From positions 1,302,001 through 1,366,000 of the forward strand of contig NZ_JAIQDI010000001.1 in NCBI RefSeq assembly GCF_020034665.1: a stretch of 64,000 bases of DNA, given 5' to 3'. The position numbers and the translations under genes are program-made. Every line of letters starts with the position of its first letter. The first letter of the stretch is position 1. Below the pieces are notes generated by a model, which was given only the letters and a program-made list of their open reading frames with translations, was not told the DNA's origin and made no database searches. Of this stretch, positions 6,804-16,781 are shown in pieces. The DNA comes from Niabella beijingensis (lineage in GTDB: Bacteria > Bacteroidota > Bacteroidia > Chitinophagales > Chitinophagaceae).

Positions 6804-9479
6804 ATGAAAGTTCAGTTTACTATCCGGTTCCATACCCGGTACGGAGAAAGCCTGTGGTGGTGCGGCATGGATACCGCTTTTAAAGAGGGTGATTGGACAG
6901 ACCCCGTCCCGATGAAATACCTCAGCTATGATTACTGGACACTGGAGCTCGACCTGGACGCAGCCACCCTCAGCCGCCCCCTGTCCTATTATTACCTCTT
7001 TCAGAACACCGAAGGAGCCTTGATCCCTGAACAGAAAGGTACCCGCCGGGTGCTGCTTCAGGAACACGGTCAGCGGCTGGTTATCTATGATACCTGGATG
7101 GCTACCGATTCCATCGAAAATGTGTTTTATACAGCTCCTTTCCGGGAAGTGCTGCTGCCTTCGGGAAGCAACCCCGCCGGGGCCCTGCCACCTGGCACTA
7201 ATTATACGTTCAGCATCAAGGCCCCGCTTGTAAAGGAACATGAAGCGGTTTGCCTGCTGGGCAGCATACAGGAGCTTTCGGGCTGGGACACTGCAAAACC
7301 GGTATTACTGAACCGGTCAGAGGACGACTGGATCGTGCAGTTGTCCATTACGTCTTCACTCTTTCCTTTTGAATACAAATACGGGATCTACGATACACGG
7401 CAACAGCACTTCATCTGCTTTGAACAAAAAGAGAACCGGATCGCTGACCACCCGGCAAATGCGACCGATGTTGTGATGCTGCAGGATGGTTTTATAAAGC
7501 TGCCCAACGATGCCTGGCGCGGGGCGGGAGTGGCGATTCCGGTATTCAGCCTGCGCAGCGCCGCAGGACTGGGTATCGGCGAGTTCAGCGATCTGAAGCA
7601 ACTGGCCGACTGGGCACAGCAGACCGGTTTAAAACTGATCCAGATCCTCCCGGTGAATGATACTACGGCTACATTTACCTGGCGGGACTCTTATCCCTAC
7701 GCTGCGATCTCGGCATTTGCACTTCATCCGATTTATCTGAATATGGAAGCAGTCGCCGGTGATAAAGCCCCGGAACTGCTGCAGGAGCTCCTGCCGGAGA
7801 AAGCACGGCTGAATGCACTTTCCCACATCGATTATGAAGCGGTCTTAAAAATAAAGATCCATACGCTTAAGAAGCTGTTTGAATTACTTGGTAAGGAACA
7901 GCTGAAGTCCAAAAATTATAAACAGTTCTTTGCCGCCAACCAGCACTGGCTGCAGCCGTATGCGGTATTCTGCTATCTGAGGGATAAATACAAAACGGTA
8001 GATTATTCCAAATGGAACAGTCATACCGTTTATGACCCGGCGGCCATAACCGAAATTTTTAAAAACAACCCGGTAGTCAGTTTTTATTGTTTCCTCCAGT
8101 ATCACCTGCACCTGCAGCTGAAAGATGCGGTGTCTTATGCGCATCAGAAAAGTGTTGTTCTCAAAGGGGATATTCCCATCGGGGTATACCGCTATGGAAG
8201 CGATACCTGGATGGCACCGGAGCTTTATCATATGGAACTGCAGGCCGGAGCACCGCCGGATGACTTTGCCATAAACGGTCAGAACTGGGGGTTCCCGACT
8301 TATAACTGGCCACGTATGCAGGAAGATCATTTCAGCTGGTGGCGCAGCCGGTTTGAACAGATGAGTCATTATTTTGATGCCTTCCGTATTGATCATATCC
8401 TGGGTTTCTTCAGAATCTGGAGCATTCCGCTCGACGCCGTGCAGGGCATTATGGGATATTTTGATCCGGGCATTCCCCTGTCCGCGCAGGAATTTTATGA
8501 GCGGGGCATTCAATTCAATGAGGACCGCTTCTGCACGCCGTTTGTAAACAATGTGGTGCTCAACCAGCTGTTTGACGACCGCGCCGGATTCGTAAAACAA
8601 CAATTCCTCGAAACCGGGAACGGATTTGATTATACGTTTTTACCGGAATTTGACACGCAGCGCAAGATGGAGCACTGGCTTGCCTGCCAGGAGGATGCCA
8701 TTGGCAATGAGCTGAAGCAGGGATTGTTCCAGCTGCTGTCGAATGTACTGGTGTTAAGACAGCAACTAAACGGGCAAACCGTCTATCATCCCCGTTTCGG
8801 CCTGGACCGTACCCTGTCCTTTCAATCGCTTCCGCACGACCAGCAGCTAAAACTGAAAGAGCTGTATACCGACTACTTTTTCCGCCGCCAGGATCAGTTC
8901 TGGAAACGGGAATCACTGAAAAAACTGCCGGAGCTGAAAGCCGCCACCAATATGCTGATCTGTGGCGAAGACCTCGGCCTTGTTCCCTCAAGTGTTCCTG
9001 AAGTAATGCAGGAGCTCGGTATTCTCAGCCTGGAGATTCAGCGCATGCCCAAGCTACAGGGTCTGAGGTTCTTTGATCCGGCCAATGCCCCCTACCTGTC
9101 GGTGGTCTCTCCTTCCACACATGATATGAGCACGCTCCGCGGCTGGTGGGAAGAGAACAGGGAGCAGACCCAATATTTTTATAATGAATTGCTGCACCTG
9201 CAGGGAGAAGCCCCGGCCACCTGTGAAGGGTGGATCAACCGGGAGATCATCCGGCGTCACCTGCAGTCTCCGGCAATGTGGTGCATCTGCCAGCTGCAGG
9301 ACCTGCTGGGCATGGATGAAAGCATCCGCAGAAAGGACCCCTCAGAAGAGCGGATCAACATACCGGCAGACCCGCATCACTACTGGCGTTACCGCATGCA
9401 CCTGACATTGACCGAACTGATCGAGAATGTTCCGTTCTCAGATCTGTTAAAAGATATGATCAGCTCCAGCGGCCGCTGA
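6804..9479 (+). CDS. malQ: 4-alpha-glucanotransferase (amylomaltase) with two N-terminal starch-binding domains
   Basis: An 891-aa GH77 enzyme that moves alpha-1,4-glucan chains during maltodextrin and glycogen metabolism in the cytoplasm. Two CBM20-like modules occupy about residues 1-110 and 130-240 (for example FTIRFHTRYGESLWWCG and FSIKAPLVKEHEAVCLLGS). The GH77 barrel covers about 255-880. Catalytic residues are visible: nucleophile Asp530 in FRIDHILGF, acid/base Glu722 in CGEDLGLVPSSVPEV, and Asp774 in STHDMSTLRGWW. The length and double-CBM20 arrangement match the long plant DPE2/Bacteroidetes-type form rather than the short bacterial amylomaltase. No signal peptide. It stands alone behind a promoter with a palindromic site. 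Confidence 0.95.
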   Translation: MKVQFTIRFHTRYGESLWWCGMDTAFKEGDWTDPVPMKYLSYDYWTLELDLDAATLSRPLSYYYLFQNTEGALIPEQKGTRRVLLQEHGQRLVIYDTWMATDSIENVFYTAPFREVLLPSGSNPAGALPPGTNYTFSIKAPLVKEHEAVCLLGSIQELSGWDTAKPVLLNRSEDDWIVQLSITSSLFPFEYKYGIYDTRQQHFICFEQKENRIADHPANATDVVMLQDGFIKLPNDAWRGAGVAIPVFSLRSAAGLGIGEFSDLKQLADWAQQTGLKLIQILPVNDTTATFTWRDSYPYAAISAFALHPIYLNMEAVAGDKAPELLQELLPEKARLNALSHIDYEAVLKIKIHTLKKLFELLGKEQLKSKNYKQFFAANQHWLQPYAVFCYLRDKYKTVDYSKWNSHTVYDPAAITEIFKNNPVVSFYCFLQYHLHLQLKDAVSYAHQKSVVLKGDIPIGVYRYGSDTWMAPELYHMELQAGAPPDDFAINGQNWGFPTYNWPRMQEDHFSWWRSRFEQMSHYFDAFRIDHILGFFRIWSIPLDAVQGIMGYFDPGIPLSAQEFYERGIQFNEDRFCTPFVNNVVLNQLFDDRAGFVKQQFLETGNGFDYTFLPEFDTQRKMEHWLACQEDAIGNELKQGLFQLLSNVLVLRQQLNGQTVYHPRFGLDRTLSFQSLPHDQQLKLKELYTDYFFRRQDQFWKRESLKKLPELKAATNMLICGEDLGLVPSSVPEVMQELGILSLEIQRMPKLQGLRFFDPANAPYLSVVSPSTHDMSTLRGWWEENREQTQYFYNELLHLQGEAPATCEGWINREIIRRHLQSPAMWCICQLQDLLGMDESIRRKDPSEERINIPADPHHYWRYRMHLTLTELIENVPFSDLLKDMISSSGR

Positions 9480-9496
9480 TCACCATGAACAAATAG

Positions 9497-9504
9497 TATA
9501 TTTG
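9497..9504 (+). promoter_or_regulatory. -7 promoter box (TATATTTG) just before the GNAT gene
   Basis: A TAnnTTTG match ending 4 bp before the ATG at 9509, so the transcript would be leaderless or nearly so. No -33 box at good spacing. Confidence 0.4.
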
Positions 9505-9508
9505 TGCT

Positions 9509-9994
9509 ATGAGCACCGTTTTCATCAGGCCCGTTGAAGAAAAGGATAATATTGAACTGGCTACGATCATCCGTACCGCATTTTTAGAATTCAACGCTCC
9601 TACCCGGGGTACCGTATTTGAAGACCCCACCACCGACCGTCTGTCGGACCTGTTCGGTGCCCCCCGCTCGGTACTGTGGGTGGCGGAAGCAGGAGGACAG
9701 TTGCTGGGATGCTGCGGCATTTATCCAACAGAAGGATTACCGGAGCATTGTGCGGAGCTCGTAAAATTCTACCTGTCCGGGGCCGCCCGGGGCAAAGGAG
9801 CAGGCAAATCCCTTTTTAATAAATGCCTGGAATCCGCCACAGCATTAGGTTACAGCCAGGTTTACCTGGAAAGCCTTCCGCAGTTCAACACCGCCGTTGG
9901 AATGTATGAGAAACTGGGCTTTAGAAAACTGGATGCCCCCATGGGCAATTCAGGACATTGCGGCTGCAATATCTGGATGTTGAAAGACCTGTAG
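9509..9994 (+). CDS. GNAT family N-acetyltransferase
   Basis: A 161-aa single-domain acetyltransferase. Motif A with the acetyl-CoA pyrophosphate-binding loop is RGKGAGKSLFNKC, and the C-terminal NTAVGMYEKLGFRKL is the usual motif B. It is preceded by a strand holding VKFYLSG. The acceptor cannot be predicted. It is convergent with the DUF4838 gene, whose 3' end is 24 bp away. Confidence 0.88.
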   Translation: MSTVFIRPVEEKDNIELATIIRTAFLEFNAPTRGTVFEDPTTDRLSDLFGAPRSVLWVAEAGGQLLGCCGIYPTEGLPEHCAELVKFYLSGAARGKGAGKSLFNKCLESATALGYSQVYLESLPQFNTAVGMYEKLGFRKLDAPMGNSGHCGCNIWMLKDL

Positions 9995-10018
9995 CGGTTG
10001 GGTACGCAGGAGCCCTTT

Positions 10019-12241
10019 TTAGCGGACCCAGATCTCATCGGTTGCAATGATGGGTTTGCGGGTGCGGCTGAAGCGCCACTCCGGCAGCTGCTCCCGGTTT
10101 AGGGCCGTTATTTTAAGATATCTTGCGCTTACAGCACCTGTAAAACGCACCGCATGCCGGCGGATCTCAAAATCTTCTTCCGGTAACGAAAGCTGCTGCC
10201 TGCCATACTCCCGGTAATGCACATTATCATCCGAAACCTGGACAACAACCGAAGCCGGAAGAAAGATCCAGTGCCGCTGGTCTTCGAGGAAATTTAATTC
10301 AACCTCCCGGATATCCGTTACGGTTCCGAGGTCTGTCACTGCTTCCAGGGGTACCCCTGCAAAACAAAGCCAGTTATAGCTGAAATCCAGATATCCCGGT
10401 ACGCCATCCGTAAGTGTCCGCTCCTTTTTTGCAGGATATTCCGGCACATAAGGATATTTTAGTGTAACCGCAGCACCCAGTGCCTTGTTATCCCTGACAC
10501 CGTTCTCAAAAATGGACTGCCATTCTTTTTGATAAGCTGCCGGGCTCATTCCTCCTTCCGACAGTTCCTTCACATTATACGCATTGCAACGTTTTACAAA
10601 TCGGTTCACCCGTTCTTCAAACCCCTTATGCACCTGCCAGTCGCCTTCCGGCGTGCGGTAAAAGATCCCGTGCTGCCCGATCCCGTAAAAACGGGATTGC
10701 TGCAGATACGTATATTCAAGCGACAGCTGTACCCGCTCCACCCGTTTGAGCAAGACCGGATCCGGTTCGGCGGCCGCCTCAGCTTTATCCAGCAGGGAAC
10801 TGTAGACATCCATCAGTGCAGGTGTCAGATAGCTGTTATGATCATTGACAATATTTCCATAAATATCCAGCGGTACTTTTTCCTTTTCTGCCGCGGCTCT
10901 CAATGCATCCAGGTATTTTTTTATATACGGAGCGGCGTTGCCATAATACCCCTTTATAAACGCATCAGCAACAACAGTGGCGTCCAGACCCGGATCCCAT
11001 AAAGCTTTGGCCAGCAGGTAGGACTTCAGCTCAGCCATATCGCTATAGGTAGCACCGCTTCCCTGTGCAAAAACGCCTTTGACCTGTTGTTGCTGAAAAA
11101 AACGGACTCCGGGCATCAGCGCCGGAATATCGGGAAAAGGCGCCAGGTAATTCGTGAACTGGGTATAATAATCCCATACGAATACATTCGGTGTTTTCGC
11201 GATCCAGCCTGCAAGATTTTTTCTGAATGCCGCTGCAGAAGGCGCCTCCCCTACCGGCTGCAGCCGGTAGGCATCAATATTGCTCAGCAGGATATAGACA
11301 TTTTTTCCGGGAACCGTTTTTAAAGGCGGGCGGGCGGCGTAGGTATAGGCCAGCGTGGTAAACTTCTTATCCGGAAAAGTGGCCGCGATCCGGTTCACAA
11401 ACCGGATCAATGAGCCCTGGGGCCCTCCGTCAACCGCATCTGCTTTCCTGCATGCATCGCATTCGCAATACCCGATATCATCATTCGGACTCACCGACCA
11501 GTACAAAGCATCGGGATGTGCCGCAAATGCTTTCTTCAGACTTTCAGCGGCGATCTGAAATACGGTATCATTGGTGAGGCAGAGCTGCAGTGGCTGCCGC
11601 TTTCCATTGAAGTAGGAATAATATTCCGGATGGCTTTTAAAATAAATGGCCGGATCCACCAGTTTATTGAAGCTGTGCCCCCAGATCCCCCAGAGATCTT
11701 CCAGCTGTTGCAGTTTATGCCAGTCGAGGTACTCAGGGTCTGTTTCTCCAGGATAATAAACTTCCCGGTATTCAAAAGCGGGCCGGCCCGTTTTATGAAG
11801 CTGCCCCGGCAATAACAATTCCTTATACTGCGGACAATAAGCCGGTTCGCCGGCGTTCCACTTCCTGCACCCCAGGAAATTTTCAATAAAATCATAAACA
11901 CCAAACAGCAGTCCGCGCCGGGCGCCCCCCTTTATTTCCAGCAGCGGCCCTTTTACTTCAATAGTAAACTGCTCGGGCTGCAGTGCTGCCCGGTCTTCCG
12001 ACAGCCGGATGGCTTTGCCGGCAATCGCTGATGATCTTTCGATGGGCAATTTGCAGGTAGTGGTGCGCACCAGGTAATCCTGCAGGATCCCCGCAGCTTT
12101 TTCTTCGGCAGGACTTGCACCCCGGGAAATCACAATGCTGTAGGAAGAGCTGCCATCGCGGACCAAAACAAGGCCCCGTTCATTCTGTGCCTGAACCTGC
12201 TGCATAAAAAAAACAATAATAAGGTAAACGATGTTCTTCAT
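10019..12241 (-). CDS. Secreted DUF4838 glycosidase-like protein with C-terminal discoidin-like domain
   Basis: A 740-aa protein with a signal peptide (MKNIVYLIIVFFMQQVQAQ). Residues about 25-125 form an alpha-glucuronidase-type N-terminal domain (SPAEEKAAGILQDYLV). The central DUF4838 TIM-barrel region carries the hallmark SPNDDIGYCECDACRK at about 270. Residues about 620-740 resemble an F5/8 type C (galactose-binding-like) domain ending in ARYLKITALN. DUF4838 proteins are placed near GH families acting on uronic-acid polysaccharides, but activity is rarely known. It follows the TPR/beta-barrel gene by 12 bp and is probably the last gene of the polysaccharide operon, where it could trim or degrade the exported polymer (inference). 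Confidence 0.85.
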   Translation of the reverse strand: MKNIVYLIIVFFMQQVQAQNERGLVLVRDGSSSYSIVISRGASPAEEKAAGILQDYLVRTTTCKLPIERSSAIAGKAIRLSEDRAALQPEQFTIEVKGPLLEIKGGARRGLLFGVYDFIENFLGCRKWNAGEPAYCPQYKELLLPGQLHKTGRPAFEYREVYYPGETDPEYLDWHKLQQLEDLWGIWGHSFNKLVDPAIYFKSHPEYYSYFNGKRQPLQLCLTNDTVFQIAAESLKKAFAAHPDALYWSVSPNDDIGYCECDACRKADAVDGGPQGSLIRFVNRIAATFPDKKFTTLAYTYAARPPLKTVPGKNVYILLSNIDAYRLQPVGEAPSAAAFRKNLAGWIAKTPNVFVWDYYTQFTNYLAPFPDIPALMPGVRFFQQQQVKGVFAQGSGATYSDMAELKSYLLAKALWDPGLDATVVADAFIKGYYGNAAPYIKKYLDALRAAAEKEKVPLDIYGNIVNDHNSYLTPALMDVYSSLLDKAEAAAEPDPVLLKRVERVQLSLEYTYLQQSRFYGIGQHGIFYRTPEGDWQVHKGFEERVNRFVKRCNAYNVKELSEGGMSPAAYQKEWQSIFENGVRDNKALGAAVTLKYPYVPEYPAKKERTLTDGVPGYLDFSYNWLCFAGVPLEAVTDLGTVTDIREVELNFLEDQRHWIFLPASVVVQVSDDNVHYREYGRQQLSLPEEDFEIRRHAVRFTGAVSARYLKITALNREQLPEWRFSRTRKPIIATDEIWVR

Positions 12242-12253
12242 AACGATCCTCTT

Positions 12254-14170
12254 CTAAAAATCCCGGAAAAAGTTCAGGTAAAGATCAACCTGGTTCAGTC
12301 GTCTTTTATCCAGCAGCCGCTGCTGGTTCCAGACGCCGGAAACCGTTATCAGCGACCGCAGTCCGAGTTTTTTTGCATAACCCAGCCCGGCAGAAGTCGT
12401 ATTGGATGTGGAAAAACTGGATCCGGCGAAGTTCCGGCTCCGGTCGTCCGGCGAAGTTCCCAGCCCGAGTATTACCGAAAAATAATCCCTTTTTTCATTT
12501 ACCATATGACGCCAGGTAAACACATGGGCATGGTACCAGCTGGCGGAGTCCCTTAAAACATAATTCTTCAGGTTCAGCCAGTCATTATCATATTCCTTTG
12601 TAAATCCAAGAATACCTGAATAGATGTCCAGTTCCGCTGCACGGAGATAACGCGCACCCACCTCAAGCTCCCATCCTTTTCCCAGCCCCTGGTTAAAAGA
12701 ATAGGCGGCCTTAAATTTTGGGAACACGGTGCTGTTGGAAAAAGCAGCATTTAAAAAGGAGTATTGTTTTTTATTGTGTGAAATATACGACTCGGCTTCA
12801 AACTGCACCCCGTCACCGAATGCGCGGTTTGCATAATTGATCCGGCCGATCACGGTACTTTTCCTGTTATTTCCCAGCCGGCGCAGGTACTGCAGGGAGC
12901 TGATGGAAGCGGTACGGATACCGAGGTTGTAGAACGACTGCATATGCAGGACACCGATCTGGTTATCTTCCTGTACATTGCTTTGATAAGAGCGGTACAA
13001 TTCCCTGAAACGCCTGCTGGCCGGATACTGCGTGGTCAGCGGCCGGATCGTTGCCGCAGCCTGTCTGTATTCTTTTTGCAGTTCATAGATCCCGGCTTTT
13101 TTCAGCAGGTAGTTACTGTCGCCCGGCGATTGCTCCAGCAAACGGTCGTAGGTCTGCAATGCAGTTCCATATTGCTGCTGCTTCAGCGATACGCTTGCTT
13201 TTTTTAATAATGCCTCCGTCTCCCCGGGGCTTGTTTCCAGCACCTGATCCAACTGTGCTGTGGCAGCCTGCAGGGAATCCTTCTTTATCAGCTGATCTGC
13301 AAGCGCCAGCCGCAGGTAGCGCTCCAGTTTTGTCCGCTGATCGGTGCTGCCATATGCGGTCTTTAATTTTAAAATCGTTTCAACTGCCGGTCCGTATTGC
13401 TGCAATGCATCGTACAGGGCGATCTTTTTCTGAAGATAGCTGCTGTCCTGCGACGAAGCGCCGTAAGCTTTTTCATAATACAGAAGCGCCTGTTCGAGAT
13501 CCCCCTGCTTTTCATATACACCGGCAAGCCCCTTCAGTGCCGGCCCGTCACCCGGATAGGCATCCAGCAATGACTTGTATTTTCCGACCGCAGCCTCAGT
13601 CCGGTTCTCCTTCTCCGCTATCTGGGCAGCGGATAACAATGCATATGCATCCAGTTGTTGAAAACGGGGGCTGGAAGGATACAAACTGATCAGCCGATGG
13701 GATATTACAGCGGCCTGGTCAAACTCTTTTTGCAGTTCCAGTATCCCAAACTGCTTCAGAAGATAAGCGGTATCTGCAGGGCTCCGCTCCGACAGCTGTT
13801 TGTAAACGGCCAGCGCTTCTTCATAATTACCCGCCGCCTCGTAGCTCCCGGCCAGTCCTGTTTGTGCTTCACGGTTACCCGGTTCCTTTGCCAGCAGCAG
13901 GCGGTATTGCTCGATAGCGGCAGTATAGTTGCCCTGTCTCCGGTATAACTGCGCCAGCTGCAGCCGCAGATCGGTGTAAGCGGGACTTACTGCCAATCCG
14001 GCTTTAGCCAGCTCTACCGCCTTATCATAGTTTGCAGCCCGCCCTTCCCGGATCGATTGCTGCAACAGCACATCCGCATCTGCTTTTTTCTTCCGTTGTG
14101 CCTGTAATGAGCAAACCGACAGTGTAAGCAGGATGAGAAAAAGGGGACGGTATATTGTGGAAATTTTCAT
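12254..14170 (-). CDS. TPR protein with C-terminal YaiO-like outer-membrane beta-barrel
   Basis: A 638-aa protein with a signal peptide (MKISTIYRPLFLILLTLSVC SLQAQ, cleavage near residue 25). About ten TPR-like repeats fill residues 35-395. Residues about 405-638 alternate like beta-strands and end in the aromatic residue of NFFRDF, as in YaiO-type 12- to 16-stranded barrels. This periplasmic-TPR plus outer-membrane-pore layout is that of PgaA, BcsC and AlgK-AlgE, which pull nascent polysaccharide across the envelope. Residues 121-170 and 339-388 are recognisable copies of each other. The start ATG overlaps the synthase stop codon (ATGA), so translation is coupled. Confidence 0.85.
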   Translation of the reverse strand: MKISTIYRPLFLILLTLSVCSLQAQRKKKADADVLLQQSIREGRAANYDKAVELAKAGLAVSPAYTDLRLQLAQLYRRQGNYTAAIEQYRLLLAKEPGNREAQTGLAGSYEAAGNYEEALAVYKQLSERSPADTAYLLKQFGILELQKEFDQAAVISHRLISLYPSSPRFQQLDAYALLSAAQIAEKENRTEAAVGKYKSLLDAYPGDGPALKGLAGVYEKQGDLEQALLYYEKAYGASSQDSSYLQKKIALYDALQQYGPAVETILKLKTAYGSTDQRTKLERYLRLALADQLIKKDSLQAATAQLDQVLETSPGETEALLKKASVSLKQQQYGTALQTYDRLLEQSPGDSNYLLKKAGIYELQKEYRQAAATIRPLTTQYPASRRFRELYRSYQSNVQEDNQIGVLHMQSFYNLGIRTASISSLQYLRRLGNNRKSTVIGRINYANRAFGDGVQFEAESYISHNKKQYSFLNAAFSNSTVFPKFKAAYSFNQGLGKGWELEVGARYLRAAELDIYSGILGFTKEYDNDWLNLKNYVLRDSASWYHAHVFTWRHMVNEKRDYFSVILGLGTSPDDRSRNFAGSSFSTSNTTSAGLGYAKKLGLRSLITVSGVWNQQRLLDKRRLNQVDLYLNFFRDF

Positions 14171-15615
14171 TTATTAACAGATACTTTTTTTGGAGGAGGC
14201 GCCTCAAAGCCCTTGCGTTGCATATTGCCCCACTGATGTTTTGCACCGGTGATCTCCTTTATATAGCCTTTTATAGAAGCATATAAAATAACAGGATGGT
14301 AGATAAACGGCTCCACGAAGGCCATGAGCGTCAGGCCGGCTACTTCTTTCCAGGATTTATACTGTCGGAAGATCAGTTGATCCCATAAAATGGCCATTGT
14401 GGTTAAAAAGATCGCGAATACATATACCAGGATCAATAAAATCGTGGCATAGGTCCAGTTGATATTGCCAAAGATGATCAGGAAAATAAATACCAGTATC
14501 CCAACCGTTTCAATGATGGGCGCCAGTAGTTCAAAGAAAAAATTATACGGGTAAACAATACAACCCAGGCGTTTATAACGCGGGTTAAAAAGCAGTTTCA
14601 GGTTGCTCATGTATATCTGCCATAATCCCCTCGCCCAGCGCACACGCTGCCGCACAAATACCTTGAGCGACTCCGGTCCTTCGGTCCAGCATAATGTTTG
14701 CGGGATATAACGTACCGCATATTCCTGATCCGTTTCGCACATGTATTTACACATGCGGATGACGATATCCATATCTTCCCCCAGCGAGCGGGCATCATAG
14801 CCTCCCACCTTTAAGGCGATCTCCTTATCAAATAACCCCAATCCACCTGAGACATTGGGCACTGCATTGATCAGCGACCAACCCATTTTTCCATGCACAT
14901 AGGATCGGATGTATTCCATTTCCTGGAACCGGGGAAGCAGCTGGCGGGGCGGCCTCGCGCGGATCATCATTCCTGAATCAATTTCTGAAGAATTGGCCAT
15001 ACGGAGTGTGGCGCCTGCCGCGATGACCCGCTTGTCATCAGCAAGGAACGGCTGGATCAGGGCCACCAGCGTATCGTTCACCAGGATGCAATCCACATCA
15101 GTATTGAGGAAATAAGGAAAGGCAGCAGCATTCAGGCCCGCATTAACAGCATCTGCTTTTGACCGGCCGTTCTCCTTATCGATTACCAGCAACTTCTTAT
15201 AAGCTTTGTCGGTCGACTTGTAAAATCCTCTTACAGGCCGCGACAGGGCAACGGCATTATAGGCAAAATCGACTTTTATCAGCTTGAATTCCCGGATCAG
15301 TTTCTCCAGTGTATCATCCGTGCTTCCGTCATTCACGATCACTACTTCGTATTTGGGATAGTTCAGTGTCAGCAGTGACCGCACATTGTATATGATCGTT
15401 TTCCCTTCGTTAAACGCAGGTGCGATCACGCTGATCCCCGGCATAAGTGAAAGACGGGAAAGATTATTGAGATTCCGGTATTTATGCAGGAAGAGGTTTT
15501 TGTTAATGGAGATATAGGAAGCGATGGAAAGAAAACAATAACAAAGGAAGATCATCATGCAATAAATGAAGATGGCACCATCGTAAAAATGCAGTATTTC
15601 TTTCCAGATATTCAT
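14167..15615 (-). CDS. Processive family 2 glycosyltransferase (PgaC/BcsA-like polysaccharide synthase)
   Basis: A 482-aa inner-membrane protein. One N-terminal helix (residues 13-35) is followed by a cytoplasmic GT-A domain and three or four C-terminal helices (about 355-455). The catalytic set is complete: IVNDGST (residues 94-99), DVD (173-175), GED (279-281, the general base Asp region) and the processivity motif QRVRW (324-328 region). This set is typical of cellulose, PNAG and hyaluronan synthases; the sugar cannot be read from sequence. No PilZ domain is present. It overlaps the HEAT gene upstream and the TPR/barrel gene downstream by 4 bp each. Confidence 0.92.
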   Translation of the reverse strand: MNIWKEILHFYDGAIFIYCMMIFLCYCFLSIASYISINKNLFLHKYRNLNNLSRLSLMPGISVIAPAFNEGKTIIYNVRSLLTLNYPKYEVVIVNDGSTDDTLEKLIREFKLIKVDFAYNAVALSRPVRGFYKSTDKAYKKLLVIDKENGRSKADAVNAGLNAAAFPYFLNTDVDCILVNDTLVALIQPFLADDKRVIAAGATLRMANSSEIDSGMMIRARPPRQLLPRFQEMEYIRSYVHGKMGWSLINAVPNVSGGLGLFDKEIALKVGGYDARSLGEDMDIVIRMCKYMCETDQEYAVRYIPQTLCWTEGPESLKVFVRQRVRWARGLWQIYMSNLKLLFNPRYKRLGCIVYPYNFFFELLAPIIETVGILVFIFLIIFGNINWTYATILLILVYVFAIFLTTMAILWDQLIFRQYKSWKEVAGLTLMAFVEPFIYHPVILYASIKGYIKEITGAKHQWGNMQRKGFEAPPPKKVSVNK

Positions 15616-16745
15616 ATATATTTTATAATGGGATTCTGAATATAACTGAGCACCACCTTATCTTCCGCAGTAGCATCCTCATACAAAGGCACCAGGGCGG
15701 CCCGGTTCACGTTCATATGATACAGGGAATATGCCGCGTGTTTCTTCAATACAATATCACCGGTGCTTCTGAAAACCTCCTGCAAAAACGGAATGGAAGC
15801 CTCATTCCCCATGCGGCCCAGTGCTTTCAGTATCTCTGTTTTGACCGGCAGTTCGGGTTCCGCCGCATACAGCTGCTCCAGTTCCGCTGCATGGGAAGGG
15901 TCAAAAAGTTTTCCCAATGCATTAACCAGCTTCCGTTTCAAACCGGTATCCGCTGCGGGGAGCAATGCCAGTATTGCATCGGCAGTTTCCACCTGCTGAA
16001 AATACACTGCCAGATCCAGGCACAGAAGCATAACGCTTTTATTCCCTCCCGGCTGGATCCACCTGCCCATACCGGGTATTTCGATATCATTCCGGCTTTT
16101 TATTATTTCAAAATACTCCACATGCGCCCATTCAGAAAAAGGCGCTTTTATGGAAGAAAAAATCTCAAGCGGCTCCGGGAACAGTTTCAGCGCATAACAG
16201 GTCGCTTCCTGTCGGATCAGCTTGTCGGAATGATTGATCAGCCGGAAGATCGTATCATCTTTCACTACCACATTGAAATAGGTCAGTTCGTGCAGTCCCA
16301 GAATGATATCCCGTTTTCCCGACCGCAACCGGGTCTGCGCATGACGGCCCAACCGGAGGTCGTTGTATAATTTCCGGATCAACAAATGCACATTACCCGA
16401 AAACGCATCACTCAGTTGCATCAGGTATTCTGTAAAAACGATACGGGTATGACTGCTTTTATAAATACCCAGGCTGATATAATCATTCAGCGGGAGGCTG
16501 ATCTCCCTGACCGGTACCTTTCCCAGGTTGGGGTTCAGGACAAGATGAGGGAGCGATAAATTTTCAAATTTTGCGATCAGCTTTTTTTTCCGGCGGTTCA
16601 GAAAATAGCCGCTCAACCGCCGGTAGAATAAGACCAGGTGCACCAGGATAAAACCGCTGATCGCTGTAAGCGACACCCATAGCGCCACCTGGATAACAAT
16701 GGGGTAGTGTTCGTATTGCAGAAGGTTCAGTAGTGCCACAGGCAT
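15612..16745 (-). CDS. Membrane-anchored HEAT-repeat protein of the polysaccharide operon
   Basis: A 377-aa protein with one transmembrane helix at about residues 18-40 (VALWVSLTAISGFILVHLVL), followed by a basic stop-transfer stretch (NRRKKKLIAKF). The rest is predicted cytoplasmic and made of helix pairs. The clearest HEAT/PBS-lyase repeats are near the C-terminus (LPVKTEILKALGRMGNEASI and KKHAAYSLYHM). It ends inside the start codon of the synthase gene, so it is likely a stoichiometric partner, perhaps a scaffold or regulator of the synthase. No enzyme motif is seen. Confidence 0.75.
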   Translation of the reverse strand: MPVALLNLLQYEHYPIVIQVALWVSLTAISGFILVHLVLFYRRLSGYFLNRRKKKLIAKFENLSLPHLVLNPNLGKVPVREISLPLNDYISLGIYKSSHTRIVFTEYLMQLSDAFSGNVHLLIRKLYNDLRLGRHAQTRLRSGKRDIILGLHELTYFNVVVKDDTIFRLINHSDKLIRQEATCYALKLFPEPLEIFSSIKAPFSEWAHVEYFEIIKSRNDIEIPGMGRWIQPGGNKSVMLLCLDLAVYFQQVETADAILALLPAADTGLKRKLVNALGKLFDPSHAAELEQLYAAEPELPVKTEILKALGRMGNEASIPFLQEVFRSTGDIVLKKHAAYSLYHMNVNRAALVPLYEDATAEDKVVLSYIQNPIIKYI

Positions 16746-16781
16746 CTGTTGGATTAAATTACAATAAGGGATATTTATATT

